Part shown: positions 16,337 through 25,035 of the stretch, piece by piece
Layout of the letters: the number at the start of each line of letters is the position of its first letter
How positions within the stretch are numbered: position 1 is the stretch's first letter
Assembly: GCF_900496975.1 (NCBI RefSeq)
Contig: NZ_UFQC01000010.1
Span: 1 to 64,000 of the forward strand
Reading direction: 5' to 3'
DNA from: Achromobacter veterisilvae
GTDB taxonomy: Bacteria > Pseudomonadota > Gammaproteobacteria > Burkholderiales > Burkholderiaceae_B
Length of the DNA stretch: 64,000 nucleotides
Position numbers and translations under genes: made by a program
Notes under the pieces: model-generated
Seen by the model: the letters and a program-made list of their open reading frames with translations, nothing else
Database searches by the model: none
What the model was told of the DNA's origin: nothing

Positions 16337-17968
16337 TTATTTTTCCTCCGGTACTTGGACTGCGTCTTTCGAGTCCGCCCCCTGGAGCACTGCGGGAATG
16401 GGAAGCCCCAATCGCTCGTAGCGCTCCATTTCGATAGCACGGCGGTCGGCCACATCGCGCCAGTCAGTGCCGGAGATCTCGGCGCATTCATCCTCCAGCG
16501 ACGACATGCCTCCATCGATCCCGAGCAGCGCGCCTTGGCGCTCCTTGACGATATCCACCAGGCCGCGGCCGGGCCCCATCCACTTAGCTCGCGCATACGC
16601 CGCGCGTGCCTCGATGAATTCAGGCGCGTTTCGCGGCATCGGATAGTCATCCACGTCCATGGATTCCTCCAACCATGCGCAATAGATCGGGTGCGCCTGT
16701 CCAGACGCAAAGCCGATCCGTCGGCGGGCGAATGTCTTCCACGCCTCCAGCATCGCGGAACGATAGGCGCTGTAGTTCACCTCGGCCCAGTTCTGGCTGA
16801 TCTGCTGTGCGGCCAACCCAGTCCCGGCCGAAAAATGCCGCAACATCGCGCTCTCGAACGAGGCGAAATTGCTGCTCGGGCGACTGGAGGCCACCGTGCC
16901 GATAGTCTCCCCCGGGTACAGGTGCGTCATGCCGACATCGCCCATGCGGGTTCGGCGCTCTTGGTGGAACTGCGAGCGCTCGCGCTGGTACGCGCTGACC
17001 TTGTCCGAACCGGACAGGGCTTCTTCGACCAGATCGGGATCGAACGGGCTTTGGATATAGGCCGCAAAGAATGCGTTGATGATGGCCGCATCCAGTTCGG
17101 TGCTGTCGTACTTGATCAGCATCTTGAACCGCTGGATCACCGGCGTCAGAAAGCCAACGCCACGGTGCTGCGACGCCCGATCATGGTCGAAGCTATGCAC
17201 CACAATCGGACGCCCCCAATCCGTCTCTCGTGGGATACGGTCCCACCGCACGCTTTCGCCCGCACTGAACCAGTCTCCCTGATGAGCGCGCCGAATGTGA
17301 TACCAGGTCGGAACGCCGTAGCTGTCGACCTCCACGCCTCCGCGTAGCGCCTGCTGATCGAAGTTCTGCTGCGGATTCGAAAGACGGTCCGGGTCCATGA
17401 TCTGCACGGCCGTTGCATAGCGAGCGCGCCCCACCCCGATGCGCTGCGGCAGCCAATGCAGCATCGAGAGCGAGTCGCCGTCGATGAGGTGATGTCGAAA
17501 ACCCAGTTGCATCATTTGGGGGAACGACAGCATCCGCTCCGAATCGCAGTAGAAGGCAGGATCGTTCGCCCACGAGCGCCAGTTGGCTTCCACGGCCTGG
17601 CCAAACTCATCGGCCCAACGGTGATCGAACGCCTCGATGCCGGTCACAGTCCGCAGCCATCGATAATCGGGCTTCGATATCGGCCGGAAATCAGGTCCGA
17701 TGACGTTGTCGACGGTCCGCATCACCGCGGCGGTCGCCCAGCCGTCGTTGCGGATCAGGTCACGCGCACGCGCCGCGAGGCGGTCGCGATACATGTTGAC
17801 TTCACCGTCCGGAGACCAGAGGTATGGTTGCCAATCACGCACGTGGCCGCCGTTCTGGTCGGCGGCGTCATAGGGCGCGTTGCTGCCCGGCGCCAACATA
17901 GCCCCGCGACGGCGAACAGCAGGCAATGGCTTGCCGTGCCTGTCGAGGATAGAAATAGAGTTTTCCAT
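16337..17968 (-). CDS. Portal protein (lambda gpB-like)
   Basis: 543 residues. YRDRLAARARDLIRNDGWATAA, then DNVIGPDFRP, and later HSFDHDRASQHRGVGFL are standard for lambda-type portals. The dodecamer forms the DNA channel and joins head to tail. The start overlaps the gpW stop (TGATG). Confidence 0.93.
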   Translation of the reverse strand: MENSISILDRHGKPLPAVRRRGAMLAPGSNAPYDAADQNGGHVRDWQPYLWSPDGEVNMYRDRLAARARDLIRNDGWATAAVMRTVDNVIGPDFRPISKPDYRWLRTVTGIEAFDHRWADEFGQAVEANWRSWANDPAFYCDSERMLSFPQMMQLGFRHHLIDGDSLSMLHWLPQRIGVGRARYATAVQIMDPDRLSNPQQNFDQQALRGGVEVDSYGVPTWYHIRRAHQGDWFSAGESVRWDRIPRETDWGRPIVVHSFDHDRASQHRGVGFLTPVIQRFKMLIKYDSTELDAAIINAFFAAYIQSPFDPDLVEEALSGSDKVSAYQRERSQFHQERRTRMGDVGMTHLYPGETIGTVASSRPSSNFASFESAMLRHFSAGTGLAAQQISQNWAEVNYSAYRSAMLEAWKTFARRRIGFASGQAHPIYCAWLEESMDVDDYPMPRNAPEFIEARAAYARAKWMGPGRGLVDIVKERQGALLGIDGGMSSLEDECAEISGTDWRDVADRRAIEMERYERLGLPIPAVLQGADSKDAVQVPEEK

Positions 17969-18216
17969 CAGCGCATCACGAAGCTGATCTGCCGGCGTGC
18001 CCGAGGGGCGATGCCAAGCAGTTGTTGCAGGAGGGCGATCTCGCCCTGGAGCCGGCTCATATCGGCCGCCCTATAGGTGACCGACTTAGACCCGTCCGAC
18101 TGCGCGTAGCTGGCCGCTGCCACCTGCTTCCCGGTCAGGAGTTCAAAATAGGCGGCCTTCAGAGCGGCCAGCCGCGCCTGCATTTCCGCCCTGCTCATTC
18201 CGTCATAGACGCTCAT
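17968..18216 (-). CDS. gpW-like head completion protein
   Basis: 82 residues: MSRAEMQARLAALKAAYFEL then LTGKQVAAASYAQSDGSKSV, the gpW helix-hairpin-helix pattern. It stabilises packaged DNA and prepares the head for gpFII. It lies between terminase and portal, as in lambda. Confidence 0.88.
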   Translation of the reverse strand: MSVYDGMSRAEMQARLAALKAAYFELLTGKQVAAASYAQSDGSKSVTYRAADMSRLQGEIALLQQLLGIAPRARRQISFVMR

Positions 18217-18227
18217 TGCGTACCTCG

Positions 18228-20396
18228 TTATGCAAGTTTGCTCACACGCGAGCGCCCTGGCGCGGCCGACTTGACCCGCACGGAGGGGCCGCCCTGGGCG
18301 GCGCCAGCCTGCGGCGTCGGCGCTACAGAGACTTCGCCCTCAGGCAAAGGCGGCGCACCATGCAGAACCTCGGCCAGGTCCTCGACGGTCCGATTCAGCC
18401 TCAGACCGAAGTGGATCAATGCACAGAGCGCGGCATAGGCGTATACCCGGCAGTCCAGCGCCTCGTTGGCGCGGCCCGAGGGCAGTTCCCAGACGCGGTA
18501 CTTGTGCCCGCTCGCTTCCTTGACCACGATTCGCTCGGACGTGAGCTGCGCGTAGTAATTCAGATCGCGATCCGCGGGAAAGTGCATAAATCCCGGGCCC
18601 GGCGCGTCCTTGTTCAACCGATTCCGGATGGTGTCCTTGGCGGTGTTCACGCCGATAATGGTCGGCCGATAGGTGGCCTTGTTTCGGCGGCTCGGGACCT
18701 TCGTCGGCCAGACCGGCGAGCGCTGTCCATTCCGCGCGGATTCCCCCTTGATCGCATAGATTCGACGGCCCAAACGGGCCTTCGCGAACTCGTAGACGCG
18801 CTGCGTGTTGTGGCCGCCGGAGTCGATACACGCGGACGAGACGTTAAACGGCCGCCCGTCGTGGCGATACCAAGTCTTCATCAAGTACGCATCTACGCGT
18901 GCCCACAGTTCCGGTGTCTCTGGATCGCCTTCGAACACCTCGTAGTCGATGGACCAGCTTTCCTCGTCTCGCCCCCAGCCGACCAGTTCACATTCCACAC
19001 GGTCCGGCTGCACGTCCAGGCCGGCAGTCAACACCCCGACACCGAAGGGCACCTGCGCCGCCCATAGCTCGCCGCGCGAGGCCAGCGTTTCCAGATCCAG
19101 ATCCTTGCCGCTGTGTGCCCGATAGGGCATGCCCATCTGGGTGTTCCACCATGCCTGCTTCAGATCCTCGTCATCCTTTGCCGCCAACCACTTCGTCGCA
19201 ATGTCCGATGGCTTGTCCTTGCTCCAGGGGGAATAAAGCTTGCTGGCCTGAAAGCCGGCGTGCTGGTTGTCCACGGCCCAGTTGCCGCAGTCCGGACACT
19301 TCACGCGATACACGGCGTGTCGCTCACTCGCCCACCAGTCCCACACGGCGGCCACCGCCGTAATGCCGCCACTGCCAGGATCCTTAGCCTCTGCATCTCG
19401 CCAGGCGCGGTCGTACATGTCCAGGGGCACGTGACGGCCGCCGCAGCAGTTGAAGGGGCGCGTCTGGTGCCAACGCACGGTGCGCAGCGTCATCAGACGC
19501 TCGCCTTCCGACCAACCTAGACCACACGCCTCGCAGAAGATTCGTGCGGTCCTGGGAAAATGCTCCAACACCACGCCCTTGTCGTCCTTGCGCTTCTTCC
19601 AATCGACGTGACGGAAGAAGTCCAGAAACTGGCGATGGCCACACCCAGGACAGCACACGGAGGCGCGCCGCTGGTCCGAAGACAAGTAGCTTTTCTCGAT
19701 TCGGCTTTCGTCCTGCACGGTCGGTGAGCAAGCCCGGACCGACAACCAGTTGGCGCCGAAGCTCGCCGTACGCTCTTCCGCGAGCGAGATAGGATCGCCC
19801 TCCCGGGTGACAGGGTACTTGTCGACTTCGTCGGCAAGAATCACCCGCACCGGCCGGCGCGCCAGGTTGTCAGGACTGCCGGCGCCCGCCAGTGCCAGGA
19901 AGCCCCCAGGGAATGACTTGAACAGCAGTGTTTCGTCGGCAGTGCGTGTCTTGCTGGATCCCACCAACTCTCGCAGCACCGGCGTCACCCGCACCATGGG
20001 GTTGATGCGCTCCTTGCTGAATTGCTCCGCGGCGTCTTCCTTAGGCTGCAGCAGCAGCATCGGGCAGGGATCCAGGTGGGCGAAATACCCGAATATGTTC
20101 TCCAGCAATGCGGTCTTCAGCATTTGCGTGCTGACCATGGCCGTGATGACGTGTACGCCAGGTTCCGTCGGTGCGAGCATCGGGCCGCGCGCGACCTCCA
20201 CAGTGCTGGTCGACCAGTTCCCCGAGGTGCTGCCGGCTTCCTTCGCCAGCTTCCGATATCGGTCCGCCCATTCCGGCACGCTGATGCGCGGCGGCGGCGT
20301 CCACCCCTGGCGCGCAGCCCGCCACAATGCCGCCTGCTTACCCTGGGCTGAAGTCGGCGGCGGGTTCGCCAAGTTCTGAGATTTGTTTGTGGACAT
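18228..20396 (-). CDS. Terminase large subunit (lambda gpA-like)
   Basis: 722 residues. VPEWADRYRKLAKEAGSTSG opens the ATPase half, VRVILADEVDKYP is Walker B, and GLDVQPDRVECELVGWG starts the nuclease half near residue 450. A CPGCGHRQFLDF zinc-ribbon-like segment lies near 250. It cuts cos DNA and drives packaging. The start overlaps the small-subunit gene by 59 bases. Confidence 0.93.
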   Translation of the reverse strand: MSTNKSQNLANPPPTSAQGKQAALWRAARQGWTPPPRISVPEWADRYRKLAKEAGSTSGNWSTSTVEVARGPMLAPTEPGVHVITAMVSTQMLKTALLENIFGYFAHLDPCPMLLLQPKEDAAEQFSKERINPMVRVTPVLRELVGSSKTRTADETLLFKSFPGGFLALAGAGSPDNLARRPVRVILADEVDKYPVTREGDPISLAEERTASFGANWLSVRACSPTVQDESRIEKSYLSSDQRRASVCCPGCGHRQFLDFFRHVDWKKRKDDKGVVLEHFPRTARIFCEACGLGWSEGERLMTLRTVRWHQTRPFNCCGGRHVPLDMYDRAWRDAEAKDPGSGGITAVAAVWDWWASERHAVYRVKCPDCGNWAVDNQHAGFQASKLYSPWSKDKPSDIATKWLAAKDDEDLKQAWWNTQMGMPYRAHSGKDLDLETLASRGELWAAQVPFGVGVLTAGLDVQPDRVECELVGWGRDEESWSIDYEVFEGDPETPELWARVDAYLMKTWYRHDGRPFNVSSACIDSGGHNTQRVYEFAKARLGRRIYAIKGESARNGQRSPVWPTKVPSRRNKATYRPTIIGVNTAKDTIRNRLNKDAPGPGFMHFPADRDLNYYAQLTSERIVVKEASGHKYRVWELPSGRANEALDCRVYAYAALCALIHFGLRLNRTVEDLAEVLHGAPPLPEGEVSVAPTPQAGAAQGGPSVRVKSAAPGRSRVSKLA

Positions 20397-20943
20397 GCGC
20401 AGTCAAAGCCTCGGTGACCCGGTCGGCCTCTTCCAGCCCAAGCTCGGCGGCCAGCAGCGGACCAATCTTCGCGGGCCAGTTCAGCCATGCGTCGCGCTGC
20501 CCCCGAAAGGCTTCGAAAAGTACGGCCTGGGCCACGGCAAACTCCACCAGCGCCCCGGATTTCTGTTCGTATTCCATCTGCCGCAATAGCGCCAGCCAGT
20601 TCTCCTTTCGACGCAGGGCCTCGGCATAGTCGACCCCATCGTCCTCGCTCAACAGCCGACTGGCTTCTGCCTCCAGTGAGTCGACGTCACCAGGAGCCGA
20701 CTTCTCGGAGCCTTGAGAGCCGGCCGACCGGCGAGATGACGCCGGTCGCGCGGGCTTCGCGTCGGGCTTGGAGGCAGTCGCATTAGCTTGGCGCCACGGC
20801 GAACCGATCAAGGCCGGGTCAAGCGTTCCATCTTTCTTCGCCTTCAACCGCCCCTGCGTGATCGCACGCCGCACCAGCGTGTCGGAACAGCCTTCCCGGC
20901 GGGCGAACTCTCGAATCGAAAGGCCCTTTTCCGCTTTTGCCAT
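20338..20943 (-). CDS. Terminase small subunit (lambda Nu1-like)
   Basis: 201 residues. The N-terminal winged HTH (GLSIREFARREGCSDTLVRR then AITQGRL) is the Nu1 DNA-binding domain. The C-terminal half is helical and would contact the large subunit. The start at 20943 has GGAGGTG upstream, inside one of the GTGCGAACACC repeats. It should recognise the repeat-rich cos region next to it. Confidence 0.85.
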   Translation of the reverse strand: MAKAEKGLSIREFARREGCSDTLVRRAITQGRLKAKKDGTLDPALIGSPWRQANATASKPDAKPARPASSRRSAGSQGSEKSAPGDVDSLEAEASRLLSEDDGVDYAEALRRKENWLALLRQMEYEQKSGALVEFAVAQAVLFEAFRGQRDAWLNWPAKIGPLLAAELGLEEADRVTEALTAHVHKQISELGEPAADFSPG

Positions 20944-21286
20944 AGTGCGAACACCTCCAAGTTTCCTGTTCGCACCTCAATTCCAGACGCGATTGCAGCC
21001 GCGCGAACCGCCGCAAGCCCGCGCGCGCATTGCGTTTCCGCTGACAGCGCGAACGTGCCAGCGCGAACAGAATGCGAACACCAGTGCAAACAGGTGTTTG
21101 CACCCTAAAAATCCCCGAATGCCACGTGGATACTCGCTTGCGGCGATCTTGGCGCTCCGGTGCGAACAGGTGCGAACACCTTTCACACCTTGGCGCTGGG
21201 CCCAAAACGCGGCGCGCAATGCCCGCGTGGCTTGACCCCCTGGAGGGGACCCATCCGAAAACCGGATAGCGGCGAGGCAAGCACGA
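20944..21286 (-). other. Candidate cos / terminase-binding region (gene-free, repeat-rich)
   Basis: 343 bases without a credible gene, next to the Nu1-like gene. GTGCGAACA-type repeats occur at 20945-20953, inverted at 20967-20977, in weaker form near 21003, 21047 and 21061, again near 21073, and as a tandem pair at 21159-21180. A perfect palindrome with arms GTGCAAACA and TGTTTGCAC lies at 21084-21103. In lambda, Nu1 binds three R sites in cosB beside nu1. The cohesive-end nick site cannot be placed from sequence alone. Confidence 0.55.
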
Positions 21287-21529
21287 TCAGGAATACAGGC
21301 GACCATGGCGGTCATCCACGATGGCAATGGCGCCCCGGATGGCGAGCGTCAAGTCGCCCACCGTCGCAGCCGTCGCCCGCCCACCCCGAAAGGGCTGGGC
21401 GGCACGAAGGGCTGCATCCAACTGCTTGGCCGCCAATCTCCGCCAGCGCCGAGCAATACGAACCGATCTGCCACGGGCAAGGCGCGTTACATCATGCAGC
21501 ACAGCCTTTCTCGTTCTCTTCATATCCAT
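21287..21529 (-). CDS. Small basic hypothetical protein
   Basis: 80 residues (possible internal start two codons in), rich in Arg: VTRLARGRSVRIARRWRRLA. It has no recognised family. It directly follows the 21531-22220 gene and precedes the cos-like region, so it is the last gene before packaging functions. Confidence 0.5.
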   Translation of the reverse strand: MDMKRTRKAVLHDVTRLARGRSVRIARRWRRLAAKQLDAALRAAQPFRGGRATAATVGDLTLAIRGAIAIVDDRHGRLYS

Positions 21530-21530
21530 C

Positions 21531-22220
21531 TCATCTGGCAGTCTTCAGAGCCTGCACCAATGCGGCGTCAAAGTCTCCGGCGAAATGCCGCTCGACAATC
21601 TCCCGGGCCGTGGTGCCGAAGTTGAGTTGCTTGTTCACGGGAAGCGCGTCGCCGAAGCGAATCAGCAGCTTGAGCTTCCCCTTTGAGGCGGCGGGTGCCG
21701 GCGTCGCCTTCGTGATCACCTGGCCCGGGGGTCTCACCTTCGCCACCCCCTTCGCACGCTTGGGTGCAACGCGCTGCCATACCCCGTTGACGACCTGACC
21801 TCCCCGGGTCTGGATCGCACCGACGAACACATCGGGCCGAGCCTTCATGCGCCCCAGTGCGGCGCGCGGCAGGTTTCCATAGCTATTCAGCCTGGCGCCC
21901 TTCGGATTGAGTAGCGCCCGCCCGTTGAGCTTGTGCGTGCCACCCGTTTCATAGGGCAACAGGTACGCCGCGGCAATCTGCTTGATATAGATGATGGCCT
22001 CGGGCCTCGACTTCCTTGCCTTGCGTAGGCCGACCGACTTCCGCGTGAAGGGCGTGGGGTTATCGAAAGTCGTCTCGATATTCTCTGTTTCTGCCGCCTG
22101 CACCCGTGCGGCAGTGGCATTCACCGCCTGGGCCATGGCGAACGGAAGCTGACGCGCCGTGAAGGCGTCGATGCGCCGCATCACGTCGCGCATGTTCGAG
22201 TCGATCCTGATTTCAATCAT
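21531..22220 (-). CDS. Phage virion-type protein, unassigned
   Basis: 229 residues from MIEIRIDSNMRDVMRRIDAF; the start at 22220 avoids the shadow N-terminal extension. ALPFAMAQAVNATAARVQ-like and TFDNPTPFTRKSVGLRKARK motifs recur in proteins annotated as phage minor tail or hypothetical proteins. Its place before the terminase genes is unusual for a tail protein. A hairpin terminator lies immediately upstream. Confidence 0.6.
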   Translation of the reverse strand: MIEIRIDSNMRDVMRRIDAFTARQLPFAMAQAVNATAARVQAAETENIETTFDNPTPFTRKSVGLRKARKSRPEAIIYIKQIAAAYLLPYETGGTHKLNGRALLNPKGARLNSYGNLPRAALGRMKARPDVFVGAIQTRGGQVVNGVWQRVAPKRAKGVAKVRPPGQVITKATPAPAASKGKLKLLIRFGDALPVNKQLNFGTTAREIVERHFAGDFDAALVQALKTAR

Positions 22221-22247
22221 CGCTCCAGCTCCTGCCGCTAAAAGGAC

Positions 22248-22283
22248 AAAGGCCCCAGCGGGATTGCTCCGCCGAGGCCTTTC
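22248..22283 (-). terminator. Terminator before the late operon
   Basis: A long imperfect stem (AAAGGCCTCGGCGG pairing with CCGCTGGGGCCTTT on the minus strand). It lies between the Q-like gene region and the late genes, where lambda has tR'. This makes it a natural antitermination target. Confidence 0.6.
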
Positions 22284-22310
22284 GTCGCACACAACAATCG
22301 TTGCGTTTTC

Positions 22311-22601
22311 TCAGGGCGCAAGAGCCCGGACGTATTGTGACGGTTTGCGTAACGCTTCGCCAGCACTCGATGTAACGCTTTTCCACCAATACTCAGCGTG
22401 CGCCCCGCTACGATCAGCCTCTTCGCAAGAGACTGAACCCGCCGCTCGAAGCGCATTCAGGGCGCGCCATACCCCGATCTTCACCCGATTCCGTTCCGCC
22501 CCCGTTGCACGCGGCGCCACATGATTCAAGATATGGGTCATTTTGAATCGGCGCCCCGGATAGGCCGCAAGCAGATCGATCACTTCCTTCGCATATTTCA
22601 C
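22311..22601 (-). CDS. Small putative winged-helix protein
   Basis: 96 residues. KYAKEVIDLLAAYPGRRFKM and RVKIGVWRALNALRAAGSV look like a winged helix with a recognition helix. It overlaps the Q-like gene by 4 bases and ends before the terminator. A role in late regulation is possible but not shown. Confidence 0.55.
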   Translation of the reverse strand: MKYAKEVIDLLAAYPGRRFKMTHILNHVAPRATGAERNRVKIGVWRALNALRAAGSVSCEEADRSGAHAEYWWKSVTSSAGEALRKPSQYVRALAP

Positions 22602-22999
22602 TTGAACGCCCTCCGGACCTGCTCCTTCATGTTTCCTAACGCAATCCTGTAGTAGATAGAGCTGATGCCGAGGTAATCGCAGGCCTGAGTAATCCTCTGT
22701 GAAGCGGTCAGGCCTGCGTACTCATGTCGGCGCGGGTACTCGGCCTGCACCACACGCTGTTCAACCAACACCAACCGTTCATACACGGCCTGAACCCTTC
22801 GCGCGTTGTCGTGATGAACCGGAGTCGGGCGCGGCTCGTCATCCTCGTCCACCTCATCCTCTTCGGTCGGAGCTACATAGTTGCGTTCCGCCGATGCGCA
22901 TCTAACGTTGGGATTGGGATGCGGCCAGTCACCCAGCCAACACCACCTGGACCAGTTCCAAAGCTCATCTTCCACCCAGCGCGGGAATCCCCTTTCCAT
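22598..22999 (-). CDS. Antiterminator Q-like late regulator (putative)
   Basis: 133 residues. VEDELWNWSRWCWLGDWPHP resembles the LxNWARWxR opening of phage Q-like proteins, and an HTH-like C-terminal part follows (RITQACDYLGISSIYYRIAL). It sits between replication genes and the late operon, the place of Q. Similarity is by pattern only. Confidence 0.5.
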   Translation of the reverse strand: MERGFPRWVEDELWNWSRWCWLGDWPHPNPNVRCASAERNYVAPTEEDEVDEDDEPRPTPVHHDNARRVQAVYERLVLVEQRVVQAEYPRRHEYAGLTASQRITQACDYLGISSIYYRIALGNMKEQVRRAFK

Positions 23000-23448
23000 C
23001 AGATAATCTCCGGGGAATAAGGCACTTTCGGGTTCAGGTAGTCGAGCAGCACGGCGCGCGCATCATCAAAGCTTCGACACACCACAACGCGATACCCCGC
23101 ACCCTTGAGGTATGCAATCCAGTCTTTCTGGTTCGGGCTAACCCGTCCGTTTGCGGTCTTCATTTCGATCCACAACCCAGGGCACCCGAAGCGCGGCACG
23201 GGCAAGCAAAGATCCGGCACCCCAGGCTTGACACCCTGCCCTTTCATCTTCGCGGCCTCCACGGCATGCCGGAGCCCGCCGTTAGGAACGTGAAATAGGC
23301 GCGCCAGTTCGGGATGAGCCTTCAGTTGCATATTCGCCCACGCGATCACCTGAGCCTGTATCGTCTCCTCATCCACAGCACCTGGATTCCTGGGCGGCTT
23401 GGTCGGTGTGCGGGGCGTCGTCGGCGCCATTCTCGGCCAGCGCTTCAT
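22999..23448 (-). CDS. VRR-NUC domain nuclease
   Basis: 149 residues from MKRWPRMAPTT; the start at 23448 overlaps the upstream stop (ATGA). LFHVPNGGLRH, KMKGQGVKPGVPDLCLP and GLWIEMKTANGRVSPNQKDW carry the VRR-NUC metal site (GxPD...ExK) and Gln. It is probably a Holliday-junction or flap nuclease in replication/recombination, standing where lambda has Nin genes. Confidence 0.87.
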   Translation of the reverse strand: MKRWPRMAPTTPRTPTKPPRNPGAVDEETIQAQVIAWANMQLKAHPELARLFHVPNGGLRHAVEAAKMKGQGVKPGVPDLCLPVPRFGCPGLWIEMKTANGRVSPNQKDWIAYLKGAGYRVVVCRSFDDARAVLLDYLNPKVPYSPEII

Positions 23449-24203
23449 GCCTGCGCCCCCTGATCCGTTCCCATGCGCAGCGCATTGCGCGCCATGGCGA
23501 CAATCCCGGGCGAGTAGCGTTTGCCCTTGGGGTTCTCGGTTTCGGCAATAACTCGCTTCCAACCGCTCAACGGATCACGACCGGATTGGTTCAGGATCGC
23601 GCCCGCCCCCATCGCCTCCAACGCCTTCGCGGCCTCTTCCGGCGTGGTATGAATCGCCCCCGGCGCCGGCAACGCCACCGCAGGCGCGGGAATGGCCGCC
23701 CATTCTCCTCGGCCCAACTCGTCCGAAAGCGCCCGCTCCCAGCGCGATTGCATGACCGAGTAACCGCAGTTCAGCAGGTCATGGGATCCGACACGCACTG
23801 CGGCCCAGTACACGGCCGGATGGCTCCATTGCCCCATTTCGCCACGGCGGCGCGCGGTCATGCCTGCAACGGCATCGTGAAAGGCGTTTTCCGGAATCAG
23901 GCCCGGCCGGCAAGCCCGGATGAACTCGCCCATGGCCGGCGGCCAGTCCGGGAACATCCGGCGGCAGGTCCGCAGCCCTTCGGCAACTTCGTGCGGCGTC
24001 ACCCGCTCTTCGTCCAGCGCCTCGGCCCACGCCGCTTTCCAGTTCTCGATGCTCTGCATGTCCGGGAAGTCCTTGAGCCAGCGCCCCCCGTACGTGCCGG
24101 AAAGCCGGTTCCAGAGGTGGTCGATCAGCGAAATGCCTTCCAGCTTCGCCAGCGGCACGGCCCAGACTGACCGCTCAGGCGTCGATTGTGCGACCGTCGT
24201 CAT
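23445..24203 (-). CDS. Replication protein P-like (helicase loader)
   Basis: 252 residues. WNRLSGTYGGRWLKDFPD and GLRTCRRMFPDWPPAMGEFI match lambda P-type loaders. Such proteins recruit host DnaB to the O-bound origin. It overlaps the O-like gene by 29 bases. Confidence 0.78.
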   Translation of the reverse strand: MTTVAQSTPERSVWAVPLAKLEGISLIDHLWNRLSGTYGGRWLKDFPDMQSIENWKAAWAEALDEERVTPHEVAEGLRTCRRMFPDWPPAMGEFIRACRPGLIPENAFHDAVAGMTARRRGEMGQWSHPAVYWAAVRVGSHDLLNCGYSVMQSRWERALSDELGRGEWAAIPAPAVALPAPGAIHTTPEEAAKALEAMGAGAILNQSGRDPLSGWKRVIAETENPKGKRYSPGIVAMARNALRMGTDQGAQA

Positions 24204-25035
24204 GGCCGTTGCCTCCTTGCGTGCGATTGCGATTCACGTATTCCGTGGGGTTGAACTTGCCGGGCTTGCCGCCCCCGTTGACACCCGTGCAGTTCGGCGG
24301 CGTGCCAGGCGGCTTGAACAGGCCCTGATAGCTGCCGTTCACGCAGTGCCTGATGACCGTCGCGGGCTTCCAACCCTGGTCCCGGTACTCGGCCAGGCTT
24401 TTCAACTGCTGCTTCACCGCCTGTTCCGCCAACGGCTTGCCGATTTCCTTCCGGTGGGCAACCCAGACCTCCCAATCGCTTCGGTCCAGCCATTCCGGCA
24501 ATTCGATGTCCAGCGCGTCGAATCCCGGCGAGCGCTTGCGCGCGCCTTTGACGGTTCTTGATGGTTCTGACGGTTCTATGACGGTTATATGCGGGTGCAA
24601 CCCGTTGCACCCTTTGATGTCGTGGTTTGCACCCTTTAGGTCGTCAGTTGCACCCTTTATGTCGTGGTTTGCACCCTTTCCTGCAGATTCGGGGGGTGCA
24701 ATATCTGCACCGTTTTCCAGTTCCGGCGCGGCCGGTTTGAGGGATGAAAAATTTGCACCCTTTATCCAAGCCTCGGAAATTCGGTACTCGCGGCGCTGAT
24801 TGCGCCCGCCATTGCCCGAATTCACCAGGATCAACCAGCCGGCCTGCTCCATGCCACGCAACTGGTACTGGACCGCGCGCACCGATTGCCGAGTCTTCTC
24901 AGCCAGGGACGCGATAGACGGATAGATGCCCGTGCCCTGATCGCTCGAATGATCCGCCAGCGCAAGGGCCAGAATCATTTCCCCGCCCCCGTTCGGATAG
25001 CGGTCAAACACCATCCCCATGACTTTCACGCTCAT
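24175..25035 (-). CDS. Replication initiator O-like protein
   Basis: 286 residues. The N-terminal winged HTH (ILALALADHSSDQGTGIYPS, then SIASLAEKTRQSVRAVQYQL) binds the origin. The middle carries a repeated peptide (KGANHDIKGATDDLKG...) that is the coding reading of the iterons. The C-terminal part (FNPTEYVNRNRTQ) would contact P. Origin inside the initiator gene is the lambda arrangement. Confidence 0.85.
   Translation of the reverse strand: MSVKVMGMVFDRYPNGGGEMILALALADHSSDQGTGIYPSIASLAEKTRQSVRAVQYQLRGMEQAGWLILVNSGNGGRNQRREYRISEAWIKGANFSSLKPAAPELENGADIAPPESAGKGANHDIKGATDDLKGANHDIKGCNGLHPHITVIEPSEPSRTVKGARKRSPGFDALDIELPEWLDRSDWEVWVAHRKEIGKPLAEQAVKQQLKSLAEYRDQGWKPATVIRHCVNGSYQGLFKPPGTPPNCTGVNGGGKPGKFNPTEYVNRNRTQGGNGHDDGRTIDA
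24593..24763. repeat. Iteron array / probable replication origin inside the O-like gene
   Basis: TTGCACCCTTT recurs at 24605, 24627, 24648, 24669 and 24753. The spacings are 22, 21, 21 and 84 (4 x 21) bases, so all sites lie on the same face of the helix. Inverted GGGTGCAA copies lie at 24593-24600 and 24694-24701. A second set of short ACGGTTCT-type repeats lies just left (24550-24590). Confidence 0.82.

Noticed and set aside
24550-24763. A CRISPR array
   Set aside because: The repeats are 11 bases with about 10-base spacers and lie inside a coding gene; they are iterons.
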